Positions 36,664 through 46,582 of a DNA stretch of 64,000 nt are shown here, piece by piece. Within the stretch, counting starts at the first letter, position 1; each line of letters begins with the position of its first letter. The translations under genes were made by a program, and so were the position numbers. The notes below the pieces were generated by a model. That model saw nothing but the letters and a program-made list of their open reading frames with translations. It did no database searches and had not been told where the DNA came from. Origin of the DNA: Vreelandella subglaciescola. Its GTDB lineage: Bacteria > Pseudomonadota > Gammaproteobacteria > Pseudomonadales > Halomonadaceae. Location of the stretch: contig NZ_LT670847.1 of NCBI RefSeq assembly GCF_900142895.1, forward strand, positions 1,054,001-1,118,000, written 5' to 3'.

Positions 36664-38037
36664 ATGCTGCAGACACAGCAGTTAAATGAAATGGCGTTCC
36701 AAGAAAAACGCACATCTGCTGCTAAACCGTCGACGATGCTCAATCATCATTTTTGGATGCCGTTCAGTAGTAACCGCGACTTTCATGCCCACCCGAGAAT
36801 GATCACTGGAGCCGAAGGTCGCTATTTTATCGACGACCAAGGGCGCAAGCTATTTGACTCGTTGTCGGGACTTTGGTGCTCTGGTGCTGGTCACAATCGA
36901 AGCGAGATCCAGCAAGCCGTGGCCGCTCAGCTCGGCAGCTTGGATTATGCACCAAGTTTCCAGGTCGGCCATCCACTGGCCTTCCAGTTAGCGGAGAAGG
37001 TTGCGAGCCTCACCCCGACGGGACTCGACCATGTCTTCTTTACCGATTCCGGCTCGGAAGCCGCGGATACTTCAATAAAGATGGCTAAGGCCTACTGGCG
37101 GCTCAGAGGAAAACCCGAGAAGACTCGAATGATCGGCCGCGCTAAGGCTTATCATGGCGTTAATATTGGCGGTACTAGTCTTGGTGGCATTGGTGGCAAC
37201 CGTAAGCACTATGGCCAGCTGATGGACGTTACACACCTGCCTCATACCCTCCAGCCGCAGCTGGCGTTTACCCAAGGCCAGGCCGAGACAGGCGCGGCGC
37301 TTGCTGATGCCCTGCTTGATCAGATCGCGCTGCACGACGCTTCAAATATTGCCGCGGTGATCGTGGAGCCAATGTCCGGCTCGGCCGGCGTTCTCGTGCC
37401 GCCCAAGGGATATCTTGAACGACTCCGTGAAATATGCGATGCCCACGATATCTTGCTCATCTTCGATGAAGTGATTACCGCGTTTGGCCGCTGTGGCGCG
37501 AACACTGGTGCCGAGGCCTTTGGCGTTACGCCGGATATTATGAACGTCGCTAAACAGATGACCAATGGGACGGTGCCAATGGGTGCGGTGATCGCCTCGA
37601 ATGAAATCTTCGACACATTCATGCACGCCAGTGGGCCCAGCCATGCCGTCGAGTTTTCTCACGGTTATACCTACAGTGGCAATCCGGTGGCCTGTGCTGC
37701 TGGGCTGGCGGCACTCGACCTGTTTGAGCGTGAAGATTTTCCTGCCCAGGTGCGTGCATTAGCTCCTACCTTCGAAGAGAAGTTGCATGCGCTTAAGGGG
37801 CGACAGCATGTCGTCGATATTCGTAACTACGGCTTAGCTGGAGCCATCCAATTGGCACCTCGCGATGGCGACCCGACGATCCGCCCTCGAGATGCCCACT
37901 TGGCGCTGTGGGATGCCGGTTTCTATGTACGTTTCGGAGGCGACAGCCTACAGTTTGCTCCTCCGTTTTCATCGACGCCCGAAGAGATTGAACGGCTGTT
38001 CGACGCCGTCGCCACGACTCTTGATCGATTGAACTGA
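36664..38037 (+). CDS. bauA: Beta-alanine-pyruvate aminotransferase
   Basis: A 457-residue class III PLP enzyme that converts beta-alanine plus pyruvate to malonate semialdehyde plus alanine. It is very close to Pseudomonas BauA: HFWMPFSSNRDFHAHPRMI, DSLSGLWCSGAGHNRSEIQ, AYHGVNIGGTSLGGIGGNRK and IVEPMSGSAGVLVPPKGYL. The PLP lysine is K297 in NVAKQMTNG, preceded by FDEVITAFGR. bauC follows after 24 bases, so the semialdehyde is passed on. Beta-alanine may arise from spermidine via diaminopropane, linking it to the polyamine genes. Confidence 0.93.
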   Translation: MLQTQQLNEMAFQEKRTSAAKPSTMLNHHFWMPFSSNRDFHAHPRMITGAEGRYFIDDQGRKLFDSLSGLWCSGAGHNRSEIQQAVAAQLGSLDYAPSFQVGHPLAFQLAEKVASLTPTGLDHVFFTDSGSEAADTSIKMAKAYWRLRGKPEKTRMIGRAKAYHGVNIGGTSLGGIGGNRKHYGQLMDVTHLPHTLQPQLAFTQGQAETGAALADALLDQIALHDASNIAAVIVEPMSGSAGVLVPPKGYLERLREICDAHDILLIFDEVITAFGRCGANTGAEAFGVTPDIMNVAKQMTNGTVPMGAVIASNEIFDTFMHASGPSHAVEFSHGYTYSGNPVACAAGLAALDLFEREDFPAQVRALAPTFEEKLHALKGRQHVVDIRNYGLAGAIQLAPRDGDPTIRPRDAHLALWDAGFYVRFGGDSLQFAPPFSSTPEEIERLFDAVATTLDRLN

Positions 38038-38061
38038 TTCAAGACCACACAGGAGAAAATA

Positions 38062-39558
38062 ATGGAACAGATTACCCACTTGATTGGCGGAGAGCGCCTT
38101 ACCAGTCACCGCACTCTCGAGGTGGCCAATCCGGCGACTGGTCAGACGACTCGTCAATTATCCTGTGCCGATAGCACTACTGTGGAACAGGCCGTTGCAG
38201 CCGCTAAGGCCGCTTTTCCGGCTTGGCGCGATAAGCCACCGGCCAAACGCGCCCAGGTAATGTTTCGCTTTAAGCAGCTGCTCGAAACGCATGCCGAGCA
38301 CCTAGTTCAGCTGATCAGTGAAGAACATGGTAAGACTGTGGAAGACGCCATGGGGGAACTCAAGCGCGGCATCGAGAATGTTGAGTATGCTTGTGGTGTG
38401 CCGGAGCTGATCAAGGGCGAATATTCTCACAATGTGGGACCCAATATCGATGCGTGGTCCAACTTCCAGCCGCTGGGAGTGGTTGTCGGTATCACTCCGT
38501 TCAATTTCCCGGCCATGGTACCTTTATGGATGTATCCTATGGCGATCGCCTGTGGTAATACCTTCATCTTGAAGCCTTCGGAGAAGGATCCTACCTCGAC
38601 ACTGGCGATCGCCGAGCTGTTGGAAGAGGCCGGCCTCCCCAAGGGTGTGATTAACGTAGTACATGGCGATCGCGAGGCAGTGGAAGCGTTGGTCGATGCG
38701 CCCGACGTCAAGGCGATCTCCTTTGTCGGCTCCACCCCCATTGCCGAGAGCCTCTATGCGCGCGGCTGCGCCAATGGCAAGCGAGTGCAGGCACTGGGTG
38801 GTGCTAAGAACCACGCTGTGGTGCTGCCAGATGCTGATATTGATAACGCTGCTAACACTCTGATGGGAGCCGCCTACGGCAGCGCTGGCGAGCGCTGTAT
38901 GGCAATTTCGGTGGCAGTATGCGTGGGCGATGAGACCGCCGATCGGCTGATTGAGGCCATGCAGCCGAAGATTGCTGAATTGAAGATCGGTCCTGGCACT
39001 GACAAAGGCCTGGATATGGGGCCGCTTGTTACTAGCGAACATCGAGAGAAGATCGCGGGTTATATCGAGGAAGGGGTGCGCGCCGGTGCTGACTTGCTTT
39101 CCGATGGACGCGGTCTGAGCGTGCCCGGCCATGAAGAAGGTTTTTTCATCGGTGGCTCCCTGTTCGATCGGGTGACGCCGGAGATGAGCATCTATCAAGA
39201 GGAAATTTTTGGCCCAGTACTCTGTGTGGTGCGCGTTAACAGCTTGGATGAGGCTATTGCCCTAACCAATGCTCATGAATACGGCAACGGCACTTGTCTG
39301 TTCACTCGCGACGGCGAGGCGGCACGGCGTTTCGCTGACCAGATTGAAGTTGGAATGGTCGGCATCAACGTACCGTTGCCCGTACCAGTGGCCTACCACA
39401 GCTTCGGCGGCTGGAAGCGCTCGTTTTTTGGTGATTTGCACGCCTATGGTCCGGATGCGGTGCGGTTCTATACGCGGCGTAAAGCGATCTCCCAGCGTTG
39501 GGCGGCACCGTTCGAGAAGGCACACGCCGAGTTTAACTTCCCTTCCGGCGGCAGTTGA
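38062..39558 (+). CDS. bauC: CoA-acylating malonate/methylmalonate semialdehyde dehydrogenase
   Basis: A 498-residue MmsA-type aldehyde dehydrogenase that makes acetyl-CoA from malonate semialdehyde (or propionyl-CoA from methylmalonate semialdehyde). MmsA marks are GVVVGITPFNFPAMVPLWM, KPSEKDP, ALGGAKNHAVVLPDAD and the catalytic Cys in SAGERCMAISV; the usual Glu general base is absent, as normal for this subfamily. CAGGAG precedes the ATG. The pairing with bauA favours malonate semialdehyde as substrate. A long hairpin follows the stop. Confidence 0.9.
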   Translation: MEQITHLIGGERLTSHRTLEVANPATGQTTRQLSCADSTTVEQAVAAAKAAFPAWRDKPPAKRAQVMFRFKQLLETHAEHLVQLISEEHGKTVEDAMGELKRGIENVEYACGVPELIKGEYSHNVGPNIDAWSNFQPLGVVVGITPFNFPAMVPLWMYPMAIACGNTFILKPSEKDPTSTLAIAELLEEAGLPKGVINVVHGDREAVEALVDAPDVKAISFVGSTPIAESLYARGCANGKRVQALGGAKNHAVVLPDADIDNAANTLMGAAYGSAGERCMAISVAVCVGDETADRLIEAMQPKIAELKIGPGTDKGLDMGPLVTSEHREKIAGYIEEGVRAGADLLSDGRGLSVPGHEEGFFIGGSLFDRVTPEMSIYQEEIFGPVLCVVRVNSLDEAIALTNAHEYGNGTCLFTRDGEAARRFADQIEVGMVGINVPLPVPVAYHSFGGWKRSFFGDLHAYGPDAVRFYTRRKAISQRWAAPFEKAHAEFNFPSGGS

Positions 39559-39567
39559 TCAACACGA

Positions 39568-39604
39568 TGCACTCAATGGGCGCTTTATGGCGCCCGTTGA
39601 GTGC
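39568..39604 (+). terminator. Long hairpin after bauC
   Basis: TGCACTCAA and TTGAGTGCA, followed inward by GGGCG and CGCCC, form a 14-pair stem with a G-T contact and a short loop. There is no T run, so it may be a transcript end or mRNA-stabilising hairpin rather than a classical terminator. Confidence 0.5.
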
Positions 39605-39687
39605 AGTGCTGATTTCCATATTTAATAAGATGCTTGGCCGCAGATACTGAGTGCAACACCTAAAATCTTAATTAAGGTATTGTCCCT

Positions 39688-39822
39688 ATGTCCTACGCCG
39701 AACTTAGCACCGAAGAACGCGTCACTAATTTTGGTCATTCGTGCTCAAGATGCGAGCCTCCGACAAGTTCTCCGCGTCTTGAACCGATCTCCTTACCCTG
39801 TCTCGTGCTCGCCGTTACATGG
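39688..39822 (+). pseudogene. N-terminal remnant of an IS30-family transposase
   Basis: The frame from ATG 39688 reads MSYAELSTEERV, then shifts frame and continues SLRQVLRVLNRSPYPVSC. These are the start and helix-turn-helix of IS30 transposases; compare MSYVELSIEERATIQ and HIARLLERAPSTTSREV in the copy at 57.3-57.8 kb. The remaining two thirds are absent. Bases 39823-40076 show no gene and lead into the next promoter. Confidence 0.7.
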
Positions 39823-40076
39823 CTGCCCTTTAACGAACTCTAGTGTGATAATACATTGCAAACCAACACTGCGAAGTGTCGTATTCAGCCAGCTCCACGG
39901 GCAGATAGCCATGAGAGAATAACCTTTATTTATAGGTCTCTTCGACGTTCCATGTGGATCATGTCAGATATCAACAAGAAAAACAGGTGCTGTCGTTACC
40001 TCTCGTCACGCTTTTTAATATCAGCCTCATGCACTAATTACACCTATTCAATCAGTCCTATGAGCATGGAGACTTT

Positions 40077-41366
40077 ATGCCTCAGCAACGCTGCGCCTCT
40101 TACTATACCGCCTCGCTTACTGAGGATTCTGCCTACCCCAGGCTAGAAGGCGATCACCGCGTCGATGTCGCCATCATCGGGGGCGGCTTTACCGGTGTTG
40201 CAACCGCCGTTGAGCTCGCCGAACGCGGCTACCGCGTGGCTATCATTGAGGCCGAAAAGATCGGATGGGGAGCCAGTGGCCGCAATGGCGGTCAGGTCAC
40301 CGGCAGCCTCTCTGGACAAGAGGCCATGACCAAGCAAATGCGCAATATTGTAGGAGGCCAGGCAGAAGAGTTTGTTTGGAACATGCGCTGGAAGGGGCAT
40401 CAAATCATCAAGCAGCGCGTTGAAAAATACGCGATCAATTGCGATCTTAAGCACGGCCACCTGCAAGCTGCCTATAAGCCAAGCCACATCAAAGAATTAC
40501 GTCAGGACTTTGATCAATCGCAGCAACGTGCGATTGGCGAGCACCTGCACTGGTTGGGTGCTGACAAGGTACGCCAAGTAGTCGGTACCGAGCTCTACCA
40601 CGGTGCTATTCGCAACGACTACAATATGCATTTACACCCACTTAACCTTTGTCTTGGTGAAGCTCGCGCCGCCGCAGGGCTAGGTGCGCTGATCTTCGAG
40701 AACTCGCCGATCATCGATATCGAGCACGGCGACACGCCAACGGTGGCTGGAACGCATGGCCGCGTCACAGCGAACAGCGTAATTCTGGCCGGCAACGCTT
40801 ATCACCGGCTGGAGCGCAAACGTCTGAGTGGCATGCTTTTTCCGGCGGCACTTGGCATTGTCACTACTGAACCACTGGAGCATGACACCGCCATGGCCAT
40901 TAATCCGGATGACTTGGCCGTTTACGACACCCGCTTTATCCTTGATTACTACCGAATGACTGCTGATAAGCGCCTGCTATTCGGTGGTGGCGCCAACTAC
41001 TCAGGACGGAACTCGGACGACATTGGAAATGAAATTCGCCCACGCCTTGAGCACACCTTTCCGCAGCTAAAGGGTGTGAAGCTGGACTTTCAGTGGCAAG
41101 GGATGGCGGGAATCGTCATTAATCGAATTCCACAGCTTGGGAAGATTTCTGACAACGTATATTACGCTCAAGGCTACTCGGGTCACGGCATCGCCACATC
41201 ACATATTGTCGGCGAGATCATGGCCAATGCCGTCAGCGGCAGCCTCGAAAAATTTGATACGTTCTCAAAAATAAAACACATCCGTATTCCGCTTAATGAC
41301 CGACTGGGAAATGTACTCCTTGCGTCGGGCATGTGGTATTACAGCCTACTAGAAAAACTACGCTAA
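40077..41366 (+). CDS. PuuB-like FAD amine oxidase, second copy
   Basis: A 429-residue DAO-family flavoprotein in the same group as PuuB at 28072. The FAD motif is VAIIGGGFTGVATAVELAE, then GASGRNGGQVTGSLSG, HLHPLNLCLGEARAA and YYAQGYSGHGIATSHIVGE. The two copies clearly differ in sequence, so this is a paralogue and not a recent duplicate. GGAG precedes the ATG. It is followed 60 bases later by an NhaC-family transporter and then another oxidase, suggesting uptake plus oxidation of an amine. The substrate is unknown. Confidence 0.78.
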   Translation: MPQQRCASYYTASLTEDSAYPRLEGDHRVDVAIIGGGFTGVATAVELAERGYRVAIIEAEKIGWGASGRNGGQVTGSLSGQEAMTKQMRNIVGGQAEEFVWNMRWKGHQIIKQRVEKYAINCDLKHGHLQAAYKPSHIKELRQDFDQSQQRAIGEHLHWLGADKVRQVVGTELYHGAIRNDYNMHLHPLNLCLGEARAAAGLGALIFENSPIIDIEHGDTPTVAGTHGRVTANSVILAGNAYHRLERKRLSGMLFPAALGIVTTEPLEHDTAMAINPDDLAVYDTRFILDYYRMTADKRLLFGGGANYSGRNSDDIGNEIRPRLEHTFPQLKGVKLDFQWQGMAGIVINRIPQLGKISDNVYYAQGYSGHGIATSHIVGEIMANAVSGSLEKFDTFSKIKHIRIPLNDRLGNVLLASGMWYYSLLEKLR

Positions 41367-41426
41367 TTACTAACCAACTTATATAACCCCACCCAAAAAT
41401 CATAATAACAACGTTTAAGGTGATAT

Positions 41427-42788
41427 ATGGATACAAATAGTTCGCTGGTTCTACTTCCTACGGCAATGGTCTTGATACTCGCGCTTTGGACACGACGCGC
41501 CCTTGAACCGCTAGTGTTTGGTGCCTTTGTCGGCACCCTGATGATCGATCCCGGAAACGCTCTCAGCAGCATCACAGAAACCCTGATGACTGTGATGACA
41601 GACGAAGATGTTGCCTGGGTCATCATGGTTTGCGGCTTGATGGGCAGTATCATTGCCCTACTGCTCAAGTCAGGATCATCGCGTGCCTTTGCCAGTAGCA
41701 TGATGCGCTTCACAACCAGCAAGCCTCGCGCATTAATGGGCTGCTGGTTCATGGGCATTATCCTATTTGTGGATGATTACTTGAATTCTTTGGCTGTCGG
41801 AACGTCTATGCGTCAAGTCACCGATCGCTTCAAGACCTCGCGCGAGATGCTTGCCTACGTTATTGACTCCACGGCGGCCCCCATCAGCGTATTAATCCCA
41901 ATTTCAACCTGGGCCGTATTCTTTGGTGCGCTGATGGAGAAGAATGGTGTTGCCGAAACCGGGCAGGGCGTATTCACTTATATCAAGGCCATACCCTTCA
42001 TGTTTTATCCTTGGGTCGCCGTCATTATGGTCCCCTTGTTTATCTGGATTATCCCTTCCTTTGGTCCCATGAAGAAGGCCGAACAGCGTGCCGAAAAGAC
42101 CGGTCAGTGCATTCCTCCAGGTGCAGAGCATATCGACCAAGAAATCGGCCATCTTGAAGACGGCGCCCGGACAAATGGCACACTCTGGACCTTTCTCCTG
42201 CCAATGGCCTCGCTGGCGTTCTTCACCTGGTGGTTTGACTTCGACTTCCTGATGGGTATTTTTGTGACGCTGGGCGGTATGATCGTCGGCTTTATCGGTC
42301 TGAAAAAACTGTCTGCCAAGCAGACCTTTGATAACATACTGAGCGGTTTTAAATCGATGCTCGATGCCTTGGCGGTACTGGTGGCAGCCTTTGTCTTTAA
42401 CGAGGTCAATACTGCTCTGGGGCTTGCCGACTACGTGATCCTCACCGCTCAGCCACTGATTAGCGCCGAGATGCTACCCTTTATCATCTTCACCATCATG
42501 GGTTTTGTCTCCTTTGCGACCGGCTCGAACTGGGGCGTATTTGTCATCATCCTGCCGATTGTTACTGTGCTTGGGCACAACCTTGATGCCAACATGACTC
42601 TTGTAGTTGGCGCCACGCTTTCGGCGAGCACCTTCGGCAGCCATGCCTGCTTCTATTCTGATGCCACAGTACTCACCGCCCAAGCCAGCGGCTGCACCCC
42701 TTTCCAGCACGCCTTCACTCAGCTGCCCTACGCGGCGCTAGCGGGCTGTATTGCTGCTGCGGGATACCTGGTACTAGGACATATGTAA
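41427..42788 (+). CDS. NhaC-family antiporter
   Basis: A 453-residue inner-membrane protein with about eleven hydrophobic segments. Family words are FVDDYLNSLAVGTSMR, YVIDSTAAPISVLIPISTW, FATGSNWGVFVIILP and STFGSHACFYSDATVL. Known NhaC-type proteins exchange Na+ and H+, and some exchange carboxylates or amino acids. Its place between two amine-oxidase-like genes hints at an organic amine or amino-acid substrate; this is inference. A related but dead gene lies at 21.5-22.8 kb. Confidence 0.8.
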   Translation: MDTNSSLVLLPTAMVLILALWTRRALEPLVFGAFVGTLMIDPGNALSSITETLMTVMTDEDVAWVIMVCGLMGSIIALLLKSGSSRAFASSMMRFTTSKPRALMGCWFMGIILFVDDYLNSLAVGTSMRQVTDRFKTSREMLAYVIDSTAAPISVLIPISTWAVFFGALMEKNGVAETGQGVFTYIKAIPFMFYPWVAVIMVPLFIWIIPSFGPMKKAEQRAEKTGQCIPPGAEHIDQEIGHLEDGARTNGTLWTFLLPMASLAFFTWWFDFDFLMGIFVTLGGMIVGFIGLKKLSAKQTFDNILSGFKSMLDALAVLVAAFVFNEVNTALGLADYVILTAQPLISAEMLPFIIFTIMGFVSFATGSNWGVFVIILPIVTVLGHNLDANMTLVVGATLSASTFGSHACFYSDATVLTAQASGCTPFQHAFTQLPYAALAGCIAAAGYLVLGHM

Positions 42789-42825
42789 TCAACTTTTTGA
42801 AACCGACTGTGTGGAAGATCCCTTT

Positions 42826-44232
42826 ATGCAATATGACCAGCTGAGCAACTACTGGGTCTCCACCATTGCCGAGCGACAGGAGGATCGTCCTCGGCTGGTG
42901 GGTAACACTCAGGCCGATGTAGTCATTATCGGTGCTGGATTCACCGGGCTATGGACGGCCTACTATCTGAAAACGCTGTCACCGACGCTGGACGTCAAGG
43001 TCATTGAAGCTGAACGCGTCGGTCATGGCGCGTCAGGCCGCAATGGCGGCTGGGTCATAGGTAGCTTGGCGGGTCTGGAGCGCCACGTCAGCTCACTGCC
43101 AATGGCTCAGCGGCAAGAATGCTGTCAGATACTCGCCGACAACGTTGATGAGATTGGCCGGGTACTAGCACACGAAGGTATTAGCGCCGACTTCAACAAA
43201 GGTGGCGCAATCTATGCCGCAGCGCGTTACCCAGGCCAGATCGCCATTCAGCGAGACTATCTTCGCCACTTACATACGCTTGGTTATGACGAAGAAAGCT
43301 GCTATTGGCTAAATAGCGAACAGCTGGCTGAAAAGGCCAGCTTTCGCAACGGCTACGGCGGCATCTATCATCGCGATGTGGCCACACTGAATCCTGCCAG
43401 ACTGCTGACTGGCCTGGCACAGGCCGTCGAGCAGGCAGGTGTGACAATCCTCGAGCGCAGCCGGGTAAACACCATTGAAAGACATCGAGTGGATACTCCC
43501 GAAGGTAGCGTTCAGGCAGCCATGATTGTGTGTGCTACAGAAGGCTATACCGAGGGGCTTCACTCCCTAAAACGACATATTATTCCCGTACAGAGTCTGG
43601 TAGTCGCTACCGCGCCGCTGTCAGAAGCGACATGGAAAGAGATCGGCATGACCGAGCGTCCAGCCTTCGCCGACGCCAGCCGTCTCGTCAACTACGGTCA
43701 CCGCACGGCAGACGGCCGTTTTGTCTTCGGCGCTCGCGGGGCCTATGCCTTCGGCGCCAAGTCGAAACATACGCTGGGCATTAGCCAAGCCGATATACAA
43801 ATGCGCCGCAAGCTGTTGGAAGACCTATTTCCTGCTTTCAGAGACGTTGAAATCAGTTACGGCTGGGGCGGCTCGCTGGGGCTGTCACGCAACTTTCGCC
43901 CGCATGCCATTGTTGACCGACAACGTGGCATAGCCACCGCCGGCGGTTATGCCGGCGAAGGGGTCGCTGCATCACATCTGTTTGGCAGAACTCTCGCCGA
44001 ACTGATCCTCAAACGAGAGTCAGCGCTGACGCATATGCCTTGGGTCTTCGCCAGTGCCGCTCAACAGCCACTAAAACGCTGGGAGCCTGAGCCACTACGC
44101 TGGCTTGCCGCTCAAACCATCAGCCTCAGCTACGTCGCAGAAGACGTACTGATGCAAAAAAGGCGATCGGTACCATTTCTCAAACCAACGCTGACGAAAA
44201 TAAACGATCTTTTTGCTTCAATCATTGAGTAG
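42826..44232 (+). CDS. FAD-dependent oxidoreductase, DAO family, third copy
   Basis: A 468-residue flavoprotein with FAD motif VVIIGAGFTGLWTAYYLK, GASGRNGGWVIGSLAG, RDVATLNPARLLTGLAQA and a C-terminal SYGWGGSLGLSRNFRP with AGGYAGEGVAASHLFGRT. It is more distant from PuuB than the other two and has a longer C-terminus. The ATG at 42826 follows GGAAGA; a GTG at 42811 is less likely. It closes the oxidase-NhaC-oxidase cluster. Its substrate could be a primary amine, amino acid or aminophosphonate. Confidence 0.7.
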   Translation: MQYDQLSNYWVSTIAERQEDRPRLVGNTQADVVIIGAGFTGLWTAYYLKTLSPTLDVKVIEAERVGHGASGRNGGWVIGSLAGLERHVSSLPMAQRQECCQILADNVDEIGRVLAHEGISADFNKGGAIYAAARYPGQIAIQRDYLRHLHTLGYDEESCYWLNSEQLAEKASFRNGYGGIYHRDVATLNPARLLTGLAQAVEQAGVTILERSRVNTIERHRVDTPEGSVQAAMIVCATEGYTEGLHSLKRHIIPVQSLVVATAPLSEATWKEIGMTERPAFADASRLVNYGHRTADGRFVFGARGAYAFGAKSKHTLGISQADIQMRRKLLEDLFPAFRDVEISYGWGGSLGLSRNFRPHAIVDRQRGIATAGGYAGEGVAASHLFGRTLAELILKRESALTHMPWVFASAAQQPLKRWEPEPLRWLAAQTISLSYVAEDVLMQKRRSVPFLKPTLTKINDLFASIIE

Positions 44233-44261
44233 AGTGAAGAAGGAGGTACTCGATACTCTGC

Positions 44262-45401
44262 TTGAATCGCCCCTGATTTCGTAGACGCCTGAAGGCCTTA
44301 TAATAGAGGCACCCAGGAGGTCATTATGAGTCGCTAGCGATATACCGAAGAATTCAAAATCGAAGCCATCAGGCAAGTCACTGAGCAAGGCCACTCCGTC
44401 GCCGGGGTTGCCGCCCGACTCGATATTTCAGGTCATAGCCTGTACCGGTGGATTAAACGTTACTCGAAGCCTGCCGGCCAGCGCGAGCAGGATGACACAC
44501 TAAAAACCGAAAATCGTCGTTTGAAAGCCGAGCTAAAACGGGTAACCGAAAAGCGAAATATATTAAAAAAGGCCACCGCATACTGCGCAAGGGAGTCCGA
44601 CTGAAGTATGCGTTTATCGATGGTCGATGCGGACGAATATCTGGTGCGACGCCTTTGCAGCATGATGGCTGTGCACCCTAGCGGCTCGTCGCAAGATCTT
44701 GTCAGACCGGGCTCGAGAGGATAAGCGCTTAATTGGGGCTGATTAAGCATGCTTGGCTCGAGAGCGGTGGTATGTACGGCTATTGCAAGGTTCACCAGGG
44801 TCTGCGGGAGGCCGGTGAAGCCTGTGGAAAGCACCGCGCAGCCCGGTTGATGCTATACTAACAAACCAGCTATCGACGGCGCCTTGGCCGCTATGGGGGT
44901 AAACCCGCGGTGGTGTCACCCAATCATTTGAATCGTCAATTCGATGTGACTGCGCCCAATATTGCGTGGGTTACTGACATTACATATATCCGTACCTACG
45001 AGGGCTGGCTTTATTTATCGGTGGTCATCGACTTGTTCTCTCGCCAGGTTGTTGGCTGGTCGATGAAACCGCGCTATGACCACTGACTTGGCATTGGATG
45101 CCTTGCTTGCTGAGGTTTGGCGCCGCAAGCCCCAAGAATGCGGCACGGTGCATTCAGACCAGGACAGCCAGTTCAGCAGCGGAGAGTGGCAAAGCTTTTT
45201 CCAGCTGCTTAAGCGGGAGCGAATAAAGCAGCACGTCTATGCGACACAGGAAGCTGCCAGAAGCGATGTATTTGATTATATCGAGATGTTCTACAACCCA
45301 AGGCGTCGTCATGGCACGAGTGATAACCTGTCACCTGTCGAATATGAACGACGCTACTTCCAAAGCCTGTCGCGTATCTAGAATAGCGGGGGCGATTCAA
45401 G
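44262..45401 (+). mobile_element. Defective IS3-family element
   Basis: Inverted repeats with CTTGAATCGCCCC at the left end (44261-44273) and its complement at the right (45389-45401). OrfA starts ATGAGTCGC and meets a stop at the fourth codon, then continues RYTEEFKIEAIRQVTEQGH with the usual zipper and a slippery A run. OrfB is broken by several stops. Near 45190 the frame passes directly from GEWQS to FFQLLKRER, so the part of the core with the conserved Asn/Glu region is missing. Not functional. Confidence 0.85.
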
Positions 45402-45449
45402 CGATCGTGCAGGAACGTTGGGTGGTATCGCAGACCGGCGTTAGGACGC

Positions 45450-46001
45450 TCAGAATGCCCGAGCCGGGGTCGTGCAGCTGACCAGCCGACAGGGGGTATC
45501 GCCGACGTTGCGGAAACGATGAGGGATATTGGTGTCGAAGTAGTAGGCCTCGCCGGCCCCTAGTACCCGAGTCTCGGCACCAATGGTAATCTCGATCTTA
45601 CCTTCTAGAACCACACCGGCTTCCTCGCCCTGATGAGTGATCATTTCACGGCCGGTGTCGGTGCTGGCAGGATAGGTTTCGATCATAAAGGAGAGGGCTC
45701 TATCGCGACGGTCAGCGCCTACTAGCTTAAAGATGACATCACCAGAGCCCATATTGGCAAGCTCGTCGGGCGAGTAGAAGACCCGGTGACCGTTCTGCAG
45801 CTCTAGGGTAAAGAAGTCACCCACGCTTATCGGAATGGCGTCGAGGATTTTCTTCAACGAACTCACAGAGGGGCTGACCTTGCCTTGTTCGATCAACGAT
45901 AAGCTGGAATGGGTGACCCCGCAGCGCTTGGCCAACCCTCGTTGGGACATCCCCTTCAGGGAGCGCAGGGCCCGTAGTCGCGTGCCGAGGTCATCTGACA
46001 T
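45450..46001 (-). CDS. puuR: PuuR-like regulator, XRE HTH plus cupin
   Basis: A 183-residue repressor: N-terminal HTH (RLRALRSLKGMSQRGLAKR, then THSSLSLIEQGKVSPSVSSL) and a C-terminal cupin (THQGEEAGVVLEGKIEITIG; AYYFDTNIPHRFRNVGD). This is the PuuR architecture; PuuR represses putrescine-utilisation genes until putrescine binds the cupin. AAAGGAG precedes the ATG. It stands alone between a dead IS3 and the nested IS cluster, away from its probable targets (spuC-puuC, puuB-pot-puuA), so regulation would be in trans. Confidence 0.85.
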   Translation of the reverse strand: MSDDLGTRLRALRSLKGMSQRGLAKRCGVTHSSLSLIEQGKVSPSVSSLKKILDAIPISVGDFFTLELQNGHRVFYSPDELANMGSGDVIFKLVGADRRDRALSFMIETYPASTDTGREMITHQGEEAGVVLEGKIEITIGAETRVLGAGEAYYFDTNIPHRFRNVGDTPCRLVSCTTPARAF

Positions 46002-46032
46002 CTGGTTCTCCTTTCATCGGTGCGAGCTTATT

Positions 46033-46072
46033 TCAACACAGTGCGTTGAGTTTACTTTCAGTAATGCGTTGA
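46033..46072. promoter_or_regulatory. Repeat elements upstream of puuR
   Basis: TCAAC and GTTGA arms (46033-46049) form a dyad, and the octamer TGCGTTGA occurs twice (46042-46049 and 46065-46072), 23 bases apart. The position, 32-71 bases before the puuR start on its strand, suits an autoregulatory operator. No experimental consensus is matched. Confidence 0.35.
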
Positions 46073-46582
46073 CTTGCTGGGGACTGACGGTGTTCCTGAG
46101 AGCTTTCATCACTTGCCCTACAAAAACACCAAGCATCTTGCCGCGCTCGGTATCACAGTACTGTGGCTACTAGGGTGCAGCTATCCGCGATCGACTTGGC
46201 CAATCATTGACTCGGTGGTGCCGCTGTAGACGACCTGCTTAGGTGGCTTGGCTATTGATGTCTGGTCCACCACCCCAGCATTAGCTCGATGAGACCGGGG
46301 TATACTAAAGTGGCAACTTGGTTACGCGCGCTGGCAAACTCGTTTTGCTCCAGTTGGCAGCCAGCTTAGCGTCGCCGCAGAACTCATGGAATCGGCCAAA
46401 GCATTCCGCTAAGGCACGGGTCACTGAGAGCCCCCGCGCATTTTATGTCTGGCAGTAGCTAAATGACATTATTAGTACAACGAGATCCCTCGGGTGTCTA
46501 TTACGTTATATCATTGGGTAGCTGCAGATCCTGAGTATAACACGGACATGGGCGGTTGATGACGCTTCATAACATTTTGCCA
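46073..46582. other. Gene-free stretch between puuR and the nested IS cluster
   Basis: About 500 bases with stops in all frames. Short open pieces on the minus strand look like worn transposase or other gene fragments but cannot be assigned. Confidence 0.4.
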
